Shown one piece after another: positions 56,743 to 63,798 of a stretch of 64,000 bases of DNA. The translations under genes were made by a program, and so were the position numbers. Where the stretch lies: NCBI GenBank assembly GCA_024639455.1, contig JAHEIH010000007.1, positions 137,841 through 201,840 of the forward strand, in the 5' to 3' direction. The stretch's first letter is position 1, and the number at the start of each line of letters is the position of its first letter. Below the pieces are notes generated by a model, which worked only from the letters and a program-made list of their open reading frames with translations, was not told where the DNA came from and made no database searches. This DNA comes from Cellvibrionales bacterium. GTDB lineage: Bacteria > Pseudomonadota > Gammaproteobacteria > Pseudomonadales > JAHEIH01.

Positions 56743-58742
56743 CGGGCGATGCGCGGCCGCCCCGTTGCCTCAACGTTAACCACCGCTTCTACAAAAAATT
56801 CTCGACCTTCAATGATGGTTTTCTTGATATCAGCGTGGTGCGTCACGTGGATGTCTTCGGCGCCGGCCTGTTTGGCGTTGGCTAAGGCCTGCTCGCTGAG
56901 CGCTTCGGTGAGGCAGTTTATGGCTTTTACTTCGTCGGTGAAATCCACCGGGGCTTGGCCAACGTGTACCCGATAGAGCCCATCTGCCGGGCTGGTAATG
57001 GTGCCGCTGGCGCGGAAGGTGACACGGCCAACTACCGCGCCGATGGCGTTAGCGACCCCGGCGTACTCAGGCAAAATCATGGGGCAGTTTAAGACCTCAC
57101 CCACAGCTGGGTAGTAAGTCGAGGCCGAGGCGCCAAGACCGATCACCGGTACGTTGACGCCCATATCTATCTTTAGAAGCCCGCGGTGTTGTTTAAGCCC
57201 GCGCTGGGTCAAGACGTGGCGTGCCAGCACGTCGTTGCTCAAACCTTCAAAAGTGTCGCTCTCTTCGGCGAAGGCGGTTTCCAATATTGCCAGTGATGTC
57301 TGGTGGGTCAATTGATCAATAATGATGTTGGCCATTTCTAGCGCATCGGTGCACAAGCGCTGACCTGCGCCGGTACGGCGACGGCCAAATAACAGGAGCG
57401 CTTTTTCAGACGCCGCTGTGTCCCATACCTCAGTTCTTCCCAGTGCGTGGCTGGCATCGGTAGGTGTTAAGGCAGAAATCTGGACTAACCCGCGTGCCAC
57501 CATACGGGCGATGGCTTGGGTTTCCGGTCGAGAGTGGATGACGTCTGCCAACGGTTGAAGTGTTTCAGTGATGCGATCCAGTACGGCTTGGTCTTTGGGG
57601 GGTAACCCCGCTTCCCCGAAGATGGCCATTCGGCGGATAAAGCGACCGTCGAAGTCGTTGGGGATAGTGGAGCGTAGCTGCTTATCTAGCGCATCGTGAA
57701 CAACGTTTGGTGCCATGTGGGCAGCGAGTGAAATGGGTAGTACACGGCGTGGACCCAGTGTGACGCCTCCCTTTAAGCCATGCACGATGAAATGTACTTC
57801 GCTATCACCGCCCAATCCCGTGGTGCGCATGGCAACAGCTTCGACCATGGTGCGATATTTCCCCACTCTGGCACCATCGGGGTCGATTGTGGGTTGACCG
57901 TCACGCAATACGGCGACATCTGTGGTGGTGCCACCAATATCTGACACCAAGGCGTTGTCCGCCTGGGTCAGCCAACGGGCGCCCACGATCGAAGCGGCCG
58001 GGCCACTGAGAATGGTTTCAATGGGTTTTTCCCTTGCCTGCGATGATGAAATCAACGCGCCATCGCCGCGAACCACCATCAGCGGCGCGTCGATACCTAT
58101 GTCGACTAGGCTTTGTTGTGCGCGCCCGATCAAGCGGTCGATCATGCCGATAAGGCGCGCGTTTAATAGGGCGGTCAGCGCACGTTTGGGACCATTCAAC
58201 TTGGCCGATAAATGGTGTGAGGCACTGACTGGCTTACCCGTGACATCTCGCAGAATATTCATAATTTGCAGTTCGTGGGACGGATTGCGAGTAGCGAATT
58301 GCGAGGCCACGGCAAAGGCGGTGACATCGCTTACTTCACTTGCCCATTGGGTGATGGCCTTAATGTCGAGGGGGGCCACTTCTGCGCCGGCGTGGTTGTG
58401 CCCGCCTGGTAGGGTGAGTACTGGGTCGCCCGCGAGCGCTTCGGTGAGGCCGTGTTTATCTAAATCATTAGCGCCAAAACCGACGAATACCAAGGCGACT
58501 TTGCCACCCTGGCCTTCGACTAACGCGTTAGTCGCTAGCGTGGTAGATAGCGATGCCATGGCGATCTCGGCAGGTAACACAGATGATTGGTCCAGTACTG
58601 CTCGAGCTGCTTTGCCAATGCCTTCTGCGAGATCGTGTCGCGTGGTGAGCGACTTGGCCGAGGCGATAACATGAGATTCATCCTCTAATATGACCGCGTC
58701 GGTATAGGTACCACCGGTGTCTATTCCCAACAGGTAGGGCAT
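56739..58742 (-). CDS. Hydantoinase/oxoprolinase family protein (HyuA-like)
   Basis: 667 residues. Actin/ASKHA-type ATP site at the N-terminus (LLGIDTGGTYTDAVILED), SLSTTLATNALVEGQGG, VVRGDGALISS, and SDIGGTTTDVAVLRDGQ. HyuA normally works with HyuB in ATP-dependent hydrolysis of cyclic amides such as hydantoins or 5-oxoproline, but no hyuB is adjacent. Substrate therefore open. Single gene. Confidence 0.87.
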   Translation of the reverse strand: MPYLLGIDTGGTYTDAVILEDESHVIASAKSLTTRHDLAEGIGKAARAVLDQSSVLPAEIAMASLSTTLATNALVEGQGGKVALVFVGFGANDLDKHGLTEALAGDPVLTLPGGHNHAGAEVAPLDIKAITQWASEVSDVTAFAVASQFATRNPSHELQIMNILRDVTGKPVSASHHLSAKLNGPKRALTALLNARLIGMIDRLIGRAQQSLVDIGIDAPLMVVRGDGALISSSQAREKPIETILSGPAASIVGARWLTQADNALVSDIGGTTTDVAVLRDGQPTIDPDGARVGKYRTMVEAVAMRTTGLGGDSEVHFIVHGLKGGVTLGPRRVLPISLAAHMAPNVVHDALDKQLRSTIPNDFDGRFIRRMAIFGEAGLPPKDQAVLDRITETLQPLADVIHSRPETQAIARMVARGLVQISALTPTDASHALGRTEVWDTAASEKALLLFGRRRTGAGQRLCTDALEMANIIIDQLTHQTSLAILETAFAEESDTFEGLSNDVLARHVLTQRGLKQHRGLLKIDMGVNVPVIGLGASASTYYPAVGEVLNCPMILPEYAGVANAIGAVVGRVTFRASGTITSPADGLYRVHVGQAPVDFTDEVKAINCLTEALSEQALANAKQAGAEDIHVTHHADIKKTIIEGREFFVEAVVNVEATGRPRIAR

Positions 58743-58935
58743 GGCTTTTTTCCTTCATGAGGCAGGGGTGTTATTGGCGGCAATAGTATCCTAAATATGT
58801 CGAATGGTTTAGCAATTCGCCAACAGCAGGCCGGGTGTGTTGATGAAAATATTGGAGAAACTGACGATGCGTGGCCGTGATGACAATGGACTCGACGCTT
58901 CTACTGACAATTTACAGGCTTGAATACAGGGGGAG

Positions 58936-58974
58936 TCGGCGGGCACACTAATGTGACCCCGCCGATGAGTTTTT
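58936..58974 (+). terminator. Terminator-like hairpin
   Basis: TCGGCGGG (58936-58943) pairs with CCCGCCGA (58958-58965); inner CACA/TGTG can pair too. TGAG and five T follow. There is no obvious gene upstream on the plus strand. Confidence 0.5.
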
Positions 58975-59040
58975 ACGCCGGACGAATCGTTCGAGCTTGT
59001 TTTGCGTAGGGCCAAGGCTGGATGGTTGCTCGGATCTCTT

Positions 59041-59090
59041 CAACCAATAAAAAACCCCAACCCTTGCGGGTTGAGGTTTTGTATTGGTGG
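59041..59090 (-). terminator. Long terminator hairpin, minus strand
   Basis: The arms 59041-59063 and 59068-59090 pair over almost their whole length with three mismatches and loop TTGC. Read on the minus strand a run of six T follows the inner GC-rich stem. It lies directly after the CCTCCACCACCA sequence, the position expected for a terminator behind a tmRNA or tRNA gene. Confidence 0.7.
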
Positions 59091-59301
59091 TGGAGGTGTA
59101 ACCCTGGACCAAACCGCGTTATATCGGCGTTTAAAGCGTTTAGTAAACTGCTGATTATTATGGATAAATAAATTATAAATATGTATGTGTATACAGTTAT
59201 TTAAGTGCTGCTGAGGGCACTGTTTGATGATTTGAATTCGAACTCATAAACGGGATTCGAACCCGCGTCAGCTTGCCATTAATCTCCTTGCTATTTCCAC
59301 T
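59085..59301 (-). repeat. Putative attachment-site remnants (tmRNA/tRNA 3'-end-like)
   Basis: On the minus strand: GGAAATAG at 59298-59291, then a T-arm-like CGCGGGTTCGAATCCCG at 59267-59251. About 155 nt further on is CCTCCACCACCA (59096-59085) followed by a terminator. From memory, tmRNA 3' ends of Pseudomonas-like bacteria read GAAATAGCA ... GACGCGGGTTCGATTCCCG and end in CTCCACCA. No intact acceptor stem or complete RNA is present here, so these look like split or displaced ends left by integration. Confidence 0.38.
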
Positions 59302-59348
59302 GCATTGAGCGTCTATAGACGAGGTCAAAATGATTTCAGGAGTGGTTG

Positions 59349-59684
59349 GTGAATATAGATATCGATGATGATTTGATGGATGGGCTTGTCCTTGCAGCAC
59401 TCAAACGAGACTACGCCATCAATTTAGAGGAGCCTTATTTTGAGCAACCGGTCGAACAAACACCCGGCTGGGTCATCGATGATCGAATCGCCTTGATTGA
59501 AGCTTTGTACCTGTTGCTCCGGTATCGAATGAGTCTCAGAGATTTTACTGACTTTATGACGGAAACGCGGATTGCTTACTACAAGTGGGCAGATACCGTG
59601 AAAACCCCTCGCCAGCAAAGTTTAAATTCTGTGGATGAGCCAGATCGTCAGGCGCAAGAGTCAGGGGATGAAAGTCCCGAATAG
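59349..59684 (+). CDS. Hypothetical acidic protein, 111 residues
   Basis: I do not recognise it. GTG 59349 is preferred: AGGAG at 59338-59342 is 6 nt upstream, whereas the preceding TTG would be only 3 nt away. The protein starts MNIDIDDDLMDGLVLAALKR, is acidic at both ends and appears mostly helical (IALIEALYLLLRYRMSLRDF), ending in a disordered Gln/Glu-rich tail. First gene on the accessory side. Confidence 0.6.
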   Translation: MNIDIDDDLMDGLVLAALKRDYAINLEEPYFEQPVEQTPGWVIDDRIALIEALYLLLRYRMSLRDFTDFMTETRIAYYKWADTVKTPRQQSLNSVDEPDRQAQESGDESPE

Positions 59685-59826
59685 ATTCGCTGTGATGCTC
59701 AAATCGTCCTGCTCTTTTCAGATAGCAGGCAAGCCTAGCCAGCGAAGACCCGCTTTGTAATTGAGGTGGATCTGCGCAAGCAATGAAGCCTCCCCGCTGG
59801 ACGCGGCGGTTGAGAATGAGGATAAG

Positions 59827-59844
59827 CACTAGGAGGTCCTAGTG
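59827..59844. repeat. Perfect 8-bp palindrome with 2-nt centre
   Basis: CACTAGGA (59827-59834), GG, TCCTAGTG (59837-59844). Lies in the gap after the unknown protein, near a second inverted repeat. Could be an operator or recombination site; no function shown. Confidence 0.45.
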
Positions 59845-59872
59845 GAGCGCCTCTACTTAATGTTCAGTAAAT

Positions 59873-59912
59873 TAATTGTGACACTAATCGCGCCAAAAAA
59901 ATGTCACAATTA
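59873..59912. repeat. 11-bp inverted repeat at the end of the AbiEii-type gene
   Basis: TAATTGTGACA (59873-59883) and TGTCACAATTA (59902-59912) are perfect reverse complements with 18 nt between. The right arm includes the toxin gene's stop codon. No T-run follows in the toxin's direction, so a simple terminator is not obvious. Confidence 0.5.
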
Positions 59913-60965
59913 TTTTGAATCGCGCCACTCATTAATCTCGCGCTCAAGATTCTTAACGGCAGCAATTAATTCATCAAAGCTTAGGGGGTCGCGGTACATC
60001 ATTCCGGACGACACCATTGTTTTATAGTCTGCAGCCAGTTGATCAAGAGAGGCCTGGTCGGGAATCAATTTTAATGACCCTGCCAGGCAGGAGTCGTAGT
60101 TAGAATAGCCAGAGTTATAGAAGACTTTTTTCAGCTTAACTACGTCCTCAAGTAACTCTTTGTTAGCGATCGCTCCCTGGCTGGAGGGATGTTTGGATAG
60201 CATCACTAAATCGTACCAGTGTCTTGAGAGACGCTCTGCGTTTTGTTTGAAATCACTTCGGTTGCACTCAACGTGAATCAGCGTTGCTTTCTCCCAAAAG
60301 GTTCGTGCAGGCGATAGAACCACCACTTTTCCGGTGGGGTAGGTCACTCCTTTTGTGATTGAGGCGATGTAAGGCGTTACTGAGTGAGTCTCATTTGGAT
60401 CAATGACATTTCTGCCGCCAAGCTCAATCAATACATTGGCTTTTAAATATTCGTCAGATTGCTCTGTGACGGAGGGATAACTCAGCCAGATTTTTTCGCC
60501 GCTATCGTCAATCGTTATGGAATGCGCATCTTTAGTTGGAAGCTCATCAAGCTTGGACTGTATATGCGGAACGACAACATTGATGGCGTATGACTTTACA
60601 TAATTCTTCAGACGATCACTGTATTTGGAAATTTGTGTCTTACTGACGCCATCAGCAAAGGGGTCGAATATCTCTGGATACTTGCCGTAATCTGTATCGT
60701 TGAACTGTTGAAAGTCCAACGTGATGTCCACATCCTCAGAGAATCTGTCGATAATTTCGTAAACCTTTGAGAGAGATGTACCGCCTTTGAAGGCCATAGG
60801 ATGGGCGCCAGGTATTGAGAACATAGTTTCCAATACCCAACAGACCCAGACATCCTTCTCAAGAACGTTCTCTTTTCGCCCCAGTTGAATTGCAGCCGAT
60901 TGAAGAATCTCTTTTTGGTCTTTGGGCGAGAGCGATAGATACGATTCAGGCATATAACTTACCAT
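59910..60965 (-). CDS. AbiEii/AbiGii-type nucleotidyltransferase toxin
   Basis: About 351 residues from ATG 60965; ATGs at 60977 and 60953 are alternatives. Nucleotidyltransferase signature: AFKGGTSLSKVYEI followed by RFSEDVDITLDF (the G-S/T-S and DxD acidic pair), then a later ARTFWEKATLIHVE and RHWYDLVML. This is the layout of AbiEii toxins in type IV toxin-antitoxin and abortive-infection systems, which act in the cytoplasm by modifying tRNA or similar targets. Overlaps the upstream partner gene, so the pair is co-expressed. Confidence 0.85.
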   Translation of the reverse strand: MVSYMPESYLSLSPKDQKEILQSAAIQLGRKENVLEKDVWVCWVLETMFSIPGAHPMAFKGGTSLSKVYEIIDRFSEDVDITLDFQQFNDTDYGKYPEIFDPFADGVSKTQISKYSDRLKNYVKSYAINVVVPHIQSKLDELPTKDAHSITIDDSGEKIWLSYPSVTEQSDEYLKANVLIELGGRNVIDPNETHSVTPYIASITKGVTYPTGKVVVLSPARTFWEKATLIHVECNRSDFKQNAERLSRHWYDLVMLSKHPSSQGAIANKELLEDVVKLKKVFYNSGYSNYDSCLAGSLKLIPDQASLDQLAADYKTMVSSGMMYRDPLSFDELIAAVKNLEREINEWRDSK

Positions 60966-61551
60966 CGCAGTACTCATGCAGTGCTTCAGTCATCCATGCA
61001 GGTTTAGATGCAGCGATTAACTGATCAAACTCATGCTCGTTCAGTCCCTCTTGGATTAACTGAATAGTATGAGCGTTCATTTGCTCCTTCCCAAGGTACC
61101 AAAGAGCTGAAAGTGCCAAGCCGGCTTTCTTGCCTGCAAGCTGAAGCTTGCGATGACTTGATGTATGCATCAGCTTAACTTTTAGGTTCCCGATTTGAAT
61201 TTCCCGAGAAGGACCGCTGGTGTAATACACGGGACGGGTAGGCACCTGTGTTGAGATTTTAAATCGTCTAGCCGCCTCAGCGCCGTGGACTTGTATCGTT
61301 TCGCCATGCCCCTTTGCGATCACTTCAACAACGCGAGAAACATCTGGCATTACCTTTCCGACAAACCGACTTTCCTTCGGACGAACGAATACGCCACGAG
61401 CGACGCGCTCGATGACGCCTTCCTCAACCAATCTCGAAATGGCCTTATCAACCGCTGCGCGTGAGCCAAATGACAAGAGACTGCCGGTTGAAAAGGGTTC
61501 GCCCTTCTTCAGCTTCGAGATTCTGCTTTTGATGTGTTCTGAGACTGACAT
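60946..61551 (-). CDS. AbiEi-type antitoxin/transcriptional regulator (DUF6088-like)
   Basis: About 201 residues. N-terminal winged-helix (KSRISKLKKGEPFSTGSLL ... AAVDKAISRLVEEGVIERV, then ARGVFVRPK), a central GAEAARRFKISTQVP typical of DUF6088/AbiEi proteins, and a helical C-terminus. ATG 61551 starts inside the left arm of a 9-bp inverted repeat. AbiEi antitoxins are known to bind inverted repeats in their own promoter, so autoregulation is expected. Confidence 0.83.
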   Translation of the reverse strand: MSVSEHIKSRISKLKKGEPFSTGSLLSFGSRAAVDKAISRLVEEGVIERVARGVFVRPKESRFVGKVMPDVSRVVEVIAKGHGETIQVHGAEAARRFKISTQVPTRPVYYTSGPSREIQIGNLKVKLMHTSSHRKLQLAGKKAGLALSALWYLGKEQMNAHTIQLIQEGLNEHEFDQLIAASKPAWMTEALHEYCDGKLYA

Positions 61552-61595
61552 AAGAATTACCAATTACATTATGTCAGAAAAACTATCAGTTTTTC
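61545..61595. promoter_or_regulatory. Double inverted repeat at the AbiE promoter
   Basis: Repeat 1: CTGACATAA (61545-61553) and TTATGTCAG (61569-61577), 15 nt apart, overlapping the antitoxin start codon. Repeat 2: GAAAAACT (61577-61584) and AGTTTTTC (61588-61595), 3 nt apart, just upstream. Two adjacent inverted repeats are the arrangement reported for AbiEi autoregulation in streptococci; binding here is inferred. Confidence 0.55.
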
Positions 61596-61785
61596 GGACT
61601 ATTTTCAAGTTGTTTGGTTTGTTCCCAGACCGAGTCGTTGATTGTCGAACGCTTCCATTAGGCACGCTTAAAAACCATAAATACACCCAATTACACCCAT
61701 TTCTCCGCAGGTACCTTCAGCTTGCTTTCCATGCGCTTCAGAGCGTTCATGTGTGTTGCCAAAAACAACCAAGAAGGAGGTACAC

Positions 61786-62010
61786 ATGGCCATTCAACAC
61801 ATCAACCAACAGACCCTGGCAGAACGATGGCAGGTTAGTGAAACAACTCTTGAGCGCTGGCGCTCGATTGGCGTAGGACCCGTTTTCCTGAAGCTACATG
61901 GGCGGATTGTTTACCGAGAGCAGGATCTTGAAGCCTATGAGAACCAGTGCCTGCGCACGAGCACATCAGCTCGAGTAAGTGGCGATCCAATTCAAGATTC
62001 GATGCACTAA
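61786..62010 (+). CDS. Small AlpA/excisionase-like helix-turn-helix protein
   Basis: 74 residues from ATG 61786, behind a perfect AAGGAGG at 61774-61780. HTH in TLAERWQVSETTLERWRSIG, then VGPVFLKLHGRIVYREQDLEAYE, the usual AlpA/MerR-like short DNA-binding pattern seen in mobile elements. It may act as excisionase or regulator of the island. Divergent from the AbiE pair. Confidence 0.8.
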   Translation: MAIQHINQQTLAERWQVSETTLERWRSIGVGPVFLKLHGRIVYREQDLEAYENQCLRTSTSARVSGDPIQDSMH

Positions 62011-62130
62011 CTCCAACCTATCACTCAAGGTCGCGAACCATGAAAAAATCTTGGCGTGGCCTTATTTCCGAAAAAACTTGATTCGGGTCGGTGCCGACAC
62101 GCTAGTTTTATTGAAACTCTCAGTCCTTTT

Positions 62131-62157
62131 CGAATATTGCGAATTTCGAATAATTCG
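62131..62157 (+). promoter_or_regulatory. CGAAT repeat cluster upstream of the HTH/PIN pair
   Basis: CGAAT occurs at 62131, 62140 and 62147, and its complement ATTCG at 62153; 62147-62157 reads CGAAT-A-ATTCG, a near-perfect palindrome. It sits 40-67 bp before the antitoxin ATG, where toxin-antitoxin operators lie. Function inferred. Confidence 0.5.
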
Positions 62158-62197
62158 TTTATCATTCTCACAATAAGATCTTAAACGGAGGGGAAGC

Positions 62198-62647
62198 ATG
62201 AACACTGCACGAGATATGGACTCACTGCCGAACACCGAGGACGCAGGGCTAGCCCGCGCCAGTGCACAGGAGTTGAGTGTTCTCTTAGCACAAATGCCGA
62301 AGGCTGAGCGTGCTCATGTGAAGTTGGATGGCCATGACCTAGTTTTACCTCGGCAGGCTTTGGCTTTGATGCGAGATTTGCTCTCTGAAATGGCGCAGGG
62401 AAATGCGGTAACGATTGTTCCGACACACGCTGAGCTTACCACTCAGGAGGCCGCCAACATTCTCAATGTGTCGAGACCTTATCTAATCAAATTGTTAGAA
62501 GTAGGTGAGATCGCTCATCACAAAGTGAATAAGCATCGCCGCATACGCTTCGATGACCTTATGGCCTATAAAAAGCAGCAAGCTTTGCAGAGCTCAAAGG
62601 CTTTGGATGACCTTGCTCAACAGGCACAAGAGCTAGGTATGTATTGA
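62198..62647 (+). CDS. HTH-domain antitoxin of a PIN toxin pair
   Basis: 149 residues. N-terminal domain (about 1-75) includes VKLDGHDLVLPRQALALM; C-terminal excisionase-type HTH (about 85-130): TTQEAANILNVSRPYLIKLL then HRRIRFDDLMAYKKQ. GGAGGGG lies just before the ATG. One nucleotide separates it from the PIN gene, so the two form a toxin-antitoxin-like operon in which this is the expected antitoxin and repressor. Confidence 0.85.
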   Translation: MNTARDMDSLPNTEDAGLARASAQELSVLLAQMPKAERAHVKLDGHDLVLPRQALALMRDLLSEMAQGNAVTIVPTHAELTTQEAANILNVSRPYLIKLLEVGEIAHHKVNKHRRIRFDDLMAYKKQQALQSSKALDDLAQQAQELGMY

Positions 62648-62648
62648 G

Positions 62649-63212
62649 ATGAGCTTCGTTGTTCTGTTGGATGCCAACGTGCTTTTCCCGTTCACGCTTC
62701 GTGATTTTCTAGTCACTTTGGCAACAACAGAGCTTTATCAAGCAAAATGGACAGATCAAATCCATGATGAGTGGACTCGAAATTTGCTCAAAGGCCGTCC
62801 CGATTTAGTGGATTCGCTGCCAAAAACTCGGGCTCTGATGGATAAAGCTGTTCCTGATTGTTTGGTTACAGGTTATGAGGATTTAATCGAGTCTCTAGAG
62901 CTGCCTGATCCAGATGACCGTCATGTTGTGGCTGCGGCGATTCGTTGTGGAGCTCAAATCCTAGTCACGAACAACCTAAAAGACTTCCCCTCTGAAGTCC
63001 TTGATCAATACGGGATTGAAGCCCAGCACCCGGATGAGTTTCTTGAGTATCAGTTTGGATTACGACCCAATCTAGTTATTCGGGCTGCTAAAGAGCAGCG
63101 GGCTAGATGGAAGAATCCTCCCCTTACAGCTGAAGAATATCTTGAACGCCTCTCAGCTCAAGGGCTTGTTGTTACTGCAGAAAAATTGGCTGACTATCTG
63201 GAGCTAATCTAA
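62649..63212 (+). CDS. PIN-domain toxin (predicted ribonuclease)
   Basis: 187 residues. PIN active-site acids: LLDANVLFPF (first Asp), the WTDQIHDEWTRNLL acidic region, LPDPDDRHVVAAAI, and ILVTNNLKDFP. Such proteins cleave RNA and are neutralised by the product of the upstream gene. A C-terminal region of about 50 residues extends past the core PIN fold. Belongs to the HTH/PIN type rather than VapBC with AbrB-like antitoxin. Confidence 0.87.
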   Translation: MSFVVLLDANVLFPFTLRDFLVTLATTELYQAKWTDQIHDEWTRNLLKGRPDLVDSLPKTRALMDKAVPDCLVTGYEDLIESLELPDPDDRHVVAAAIRCGAQILVTNNLKDFPSEVLDQYGIEAQHPDEFLEYQFGLRPNLVIRAAKEQRARWKNPPLTAEEYLERLSAQGLVVTAEKLADYLELI

Positions 63213-63265
63213 CTCTTCAAACAAGCATCCTCATTCGCTTGACTTAACTCCCCCACTGAAGCCGT

Positions 63266-63316
63266 GATGTACAGGAAGTACGAATGCCGCGAAGCACAGG
63301 GATGTGCGAGAGCGGC
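63266..63316 (+). promoter_or_regulatory. Tandem GGA-loop hairpins, CsrA/RsmA-like
   Basis: Hairpin 1: GTAC (63269-63272), loop AGGAA, GTAC (63278-63281). Hairpin 2 is two-tiered: GCCGC (63286-63290) with GCGGC (63312-63316), and GCACA (63294-63298) with TGTGC (63303-63307), loop GGGA. Hairpin 2 contains GCACAGGGATGT, eleven of twelve positions of the published CsrA consensus RUACARGGAUGU. Loop GGAs are 26 nt apart. The ribosome-binding site of the next gene (TTGGAG) adds a third GGA. Binding is inferred. Confidence 0.5.
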
Positions 63317-63342
63317 CCATTTGCAACCAGCTTGGAGCGTTT

Positions 63343-63798
63343 ATGGAAACCGCATCACAGCCACTTAAAGATCCTAACCCAGATCGACTAACAGCCAATC
63401 AGGCCGCTGCGCGAATGGGTATGAGTACCCGTTAGCTTCAGGCTCTGCGGTTTCGCGGTATTGGGCCGCCGATTGTCCAGAAAGGGCTTGAGATTCAATA
63501 CCCGCTCTCTGAAATTACGCATATCGAAGACCATGAGGCGAAGGCGGTGATACGCCAGGTGATGTACCTGCCTTCAACGCTGACGGCGCTTAAAACTTTG
63601 TGTGATCAATTCGTTCTTAGGCAATCACAGATACTCAAAGAGGTGGAAGGCCGGCAATTCGAGAGCGAAGCAAACGTAGACAACCCCCTATCGATTGACA
63701 GCCAAGCTCAAACCAAAGAGTCCCAACAAATGCCAGCGAAACAAGAAAAACCAAAAACACCCAGCCAACACCGTCCCGCTCAAAAGCCTGGTACCTAA
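63343..63798 (+). pseudogene. Interrupted HTH DNA-binding gene (in-frame TAG)
   Basis: ATG 63343 opens a frame that reads DRLTANQAAARMGMSTR and then meets TAG at 63433-63435; the same frame continues LQALRFRGIGPPIVQKG ... YPLSEI to a TAA at 63796. Across the stop the sequence matches the AlpA-like HTH pattern, with a charged Gln/Lys expected at the TAG. A single change would restore a 151-residue protein. The downstream part is Gln/Pro/Lys-rich and runs into the RfaH-like region. Either a nonsense mutation, suppressed TAG or sequence error. Confidence 0.65.

Larger units (their letters stand above)
58743..59348. other. 606-bp junction region between core genes and accessory DNA
   Basis: No convincing gene. 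It holds a hairpin at 58936-58974, a long terminator-like inverted repeat at 59041-59090, a CCTCCACCACCA 3'-end-like sequence on the minus strand (59085-59096), an AT-rich block (about 59150-59205), and a T-arm-like fragment at 59250-59301. A 26-codon frame from ATG 58842 is too weak to call. Confidence 0.6.

Noticed and set aside
58842..58922. 26-codon peptide frame in the junction region
   Set aside because: Too short, no convincing ribosome-binding site and no context to support translation.
59250..59301. Complete tRNA on the minus strand
   Set aside because: Only a T-arm is recognisable; the matching acceptor 5' strand, D-arm and anticodon arm are not found, so it is reported only as a remnant.
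59873..59912. CRP-binding site (TGTGA ... TCACA)
   Set aside because: The half-sites are far more than 6 nt apart, which does not fit a CRP dimer.
61412..61876. 154-codon plus-strand frame across the AbiE promoter and start
   Set aside because: Overlaps the antitoxin gene antisense and the HTH gene in another frame; no ribosome-binding site or recognisable domain.
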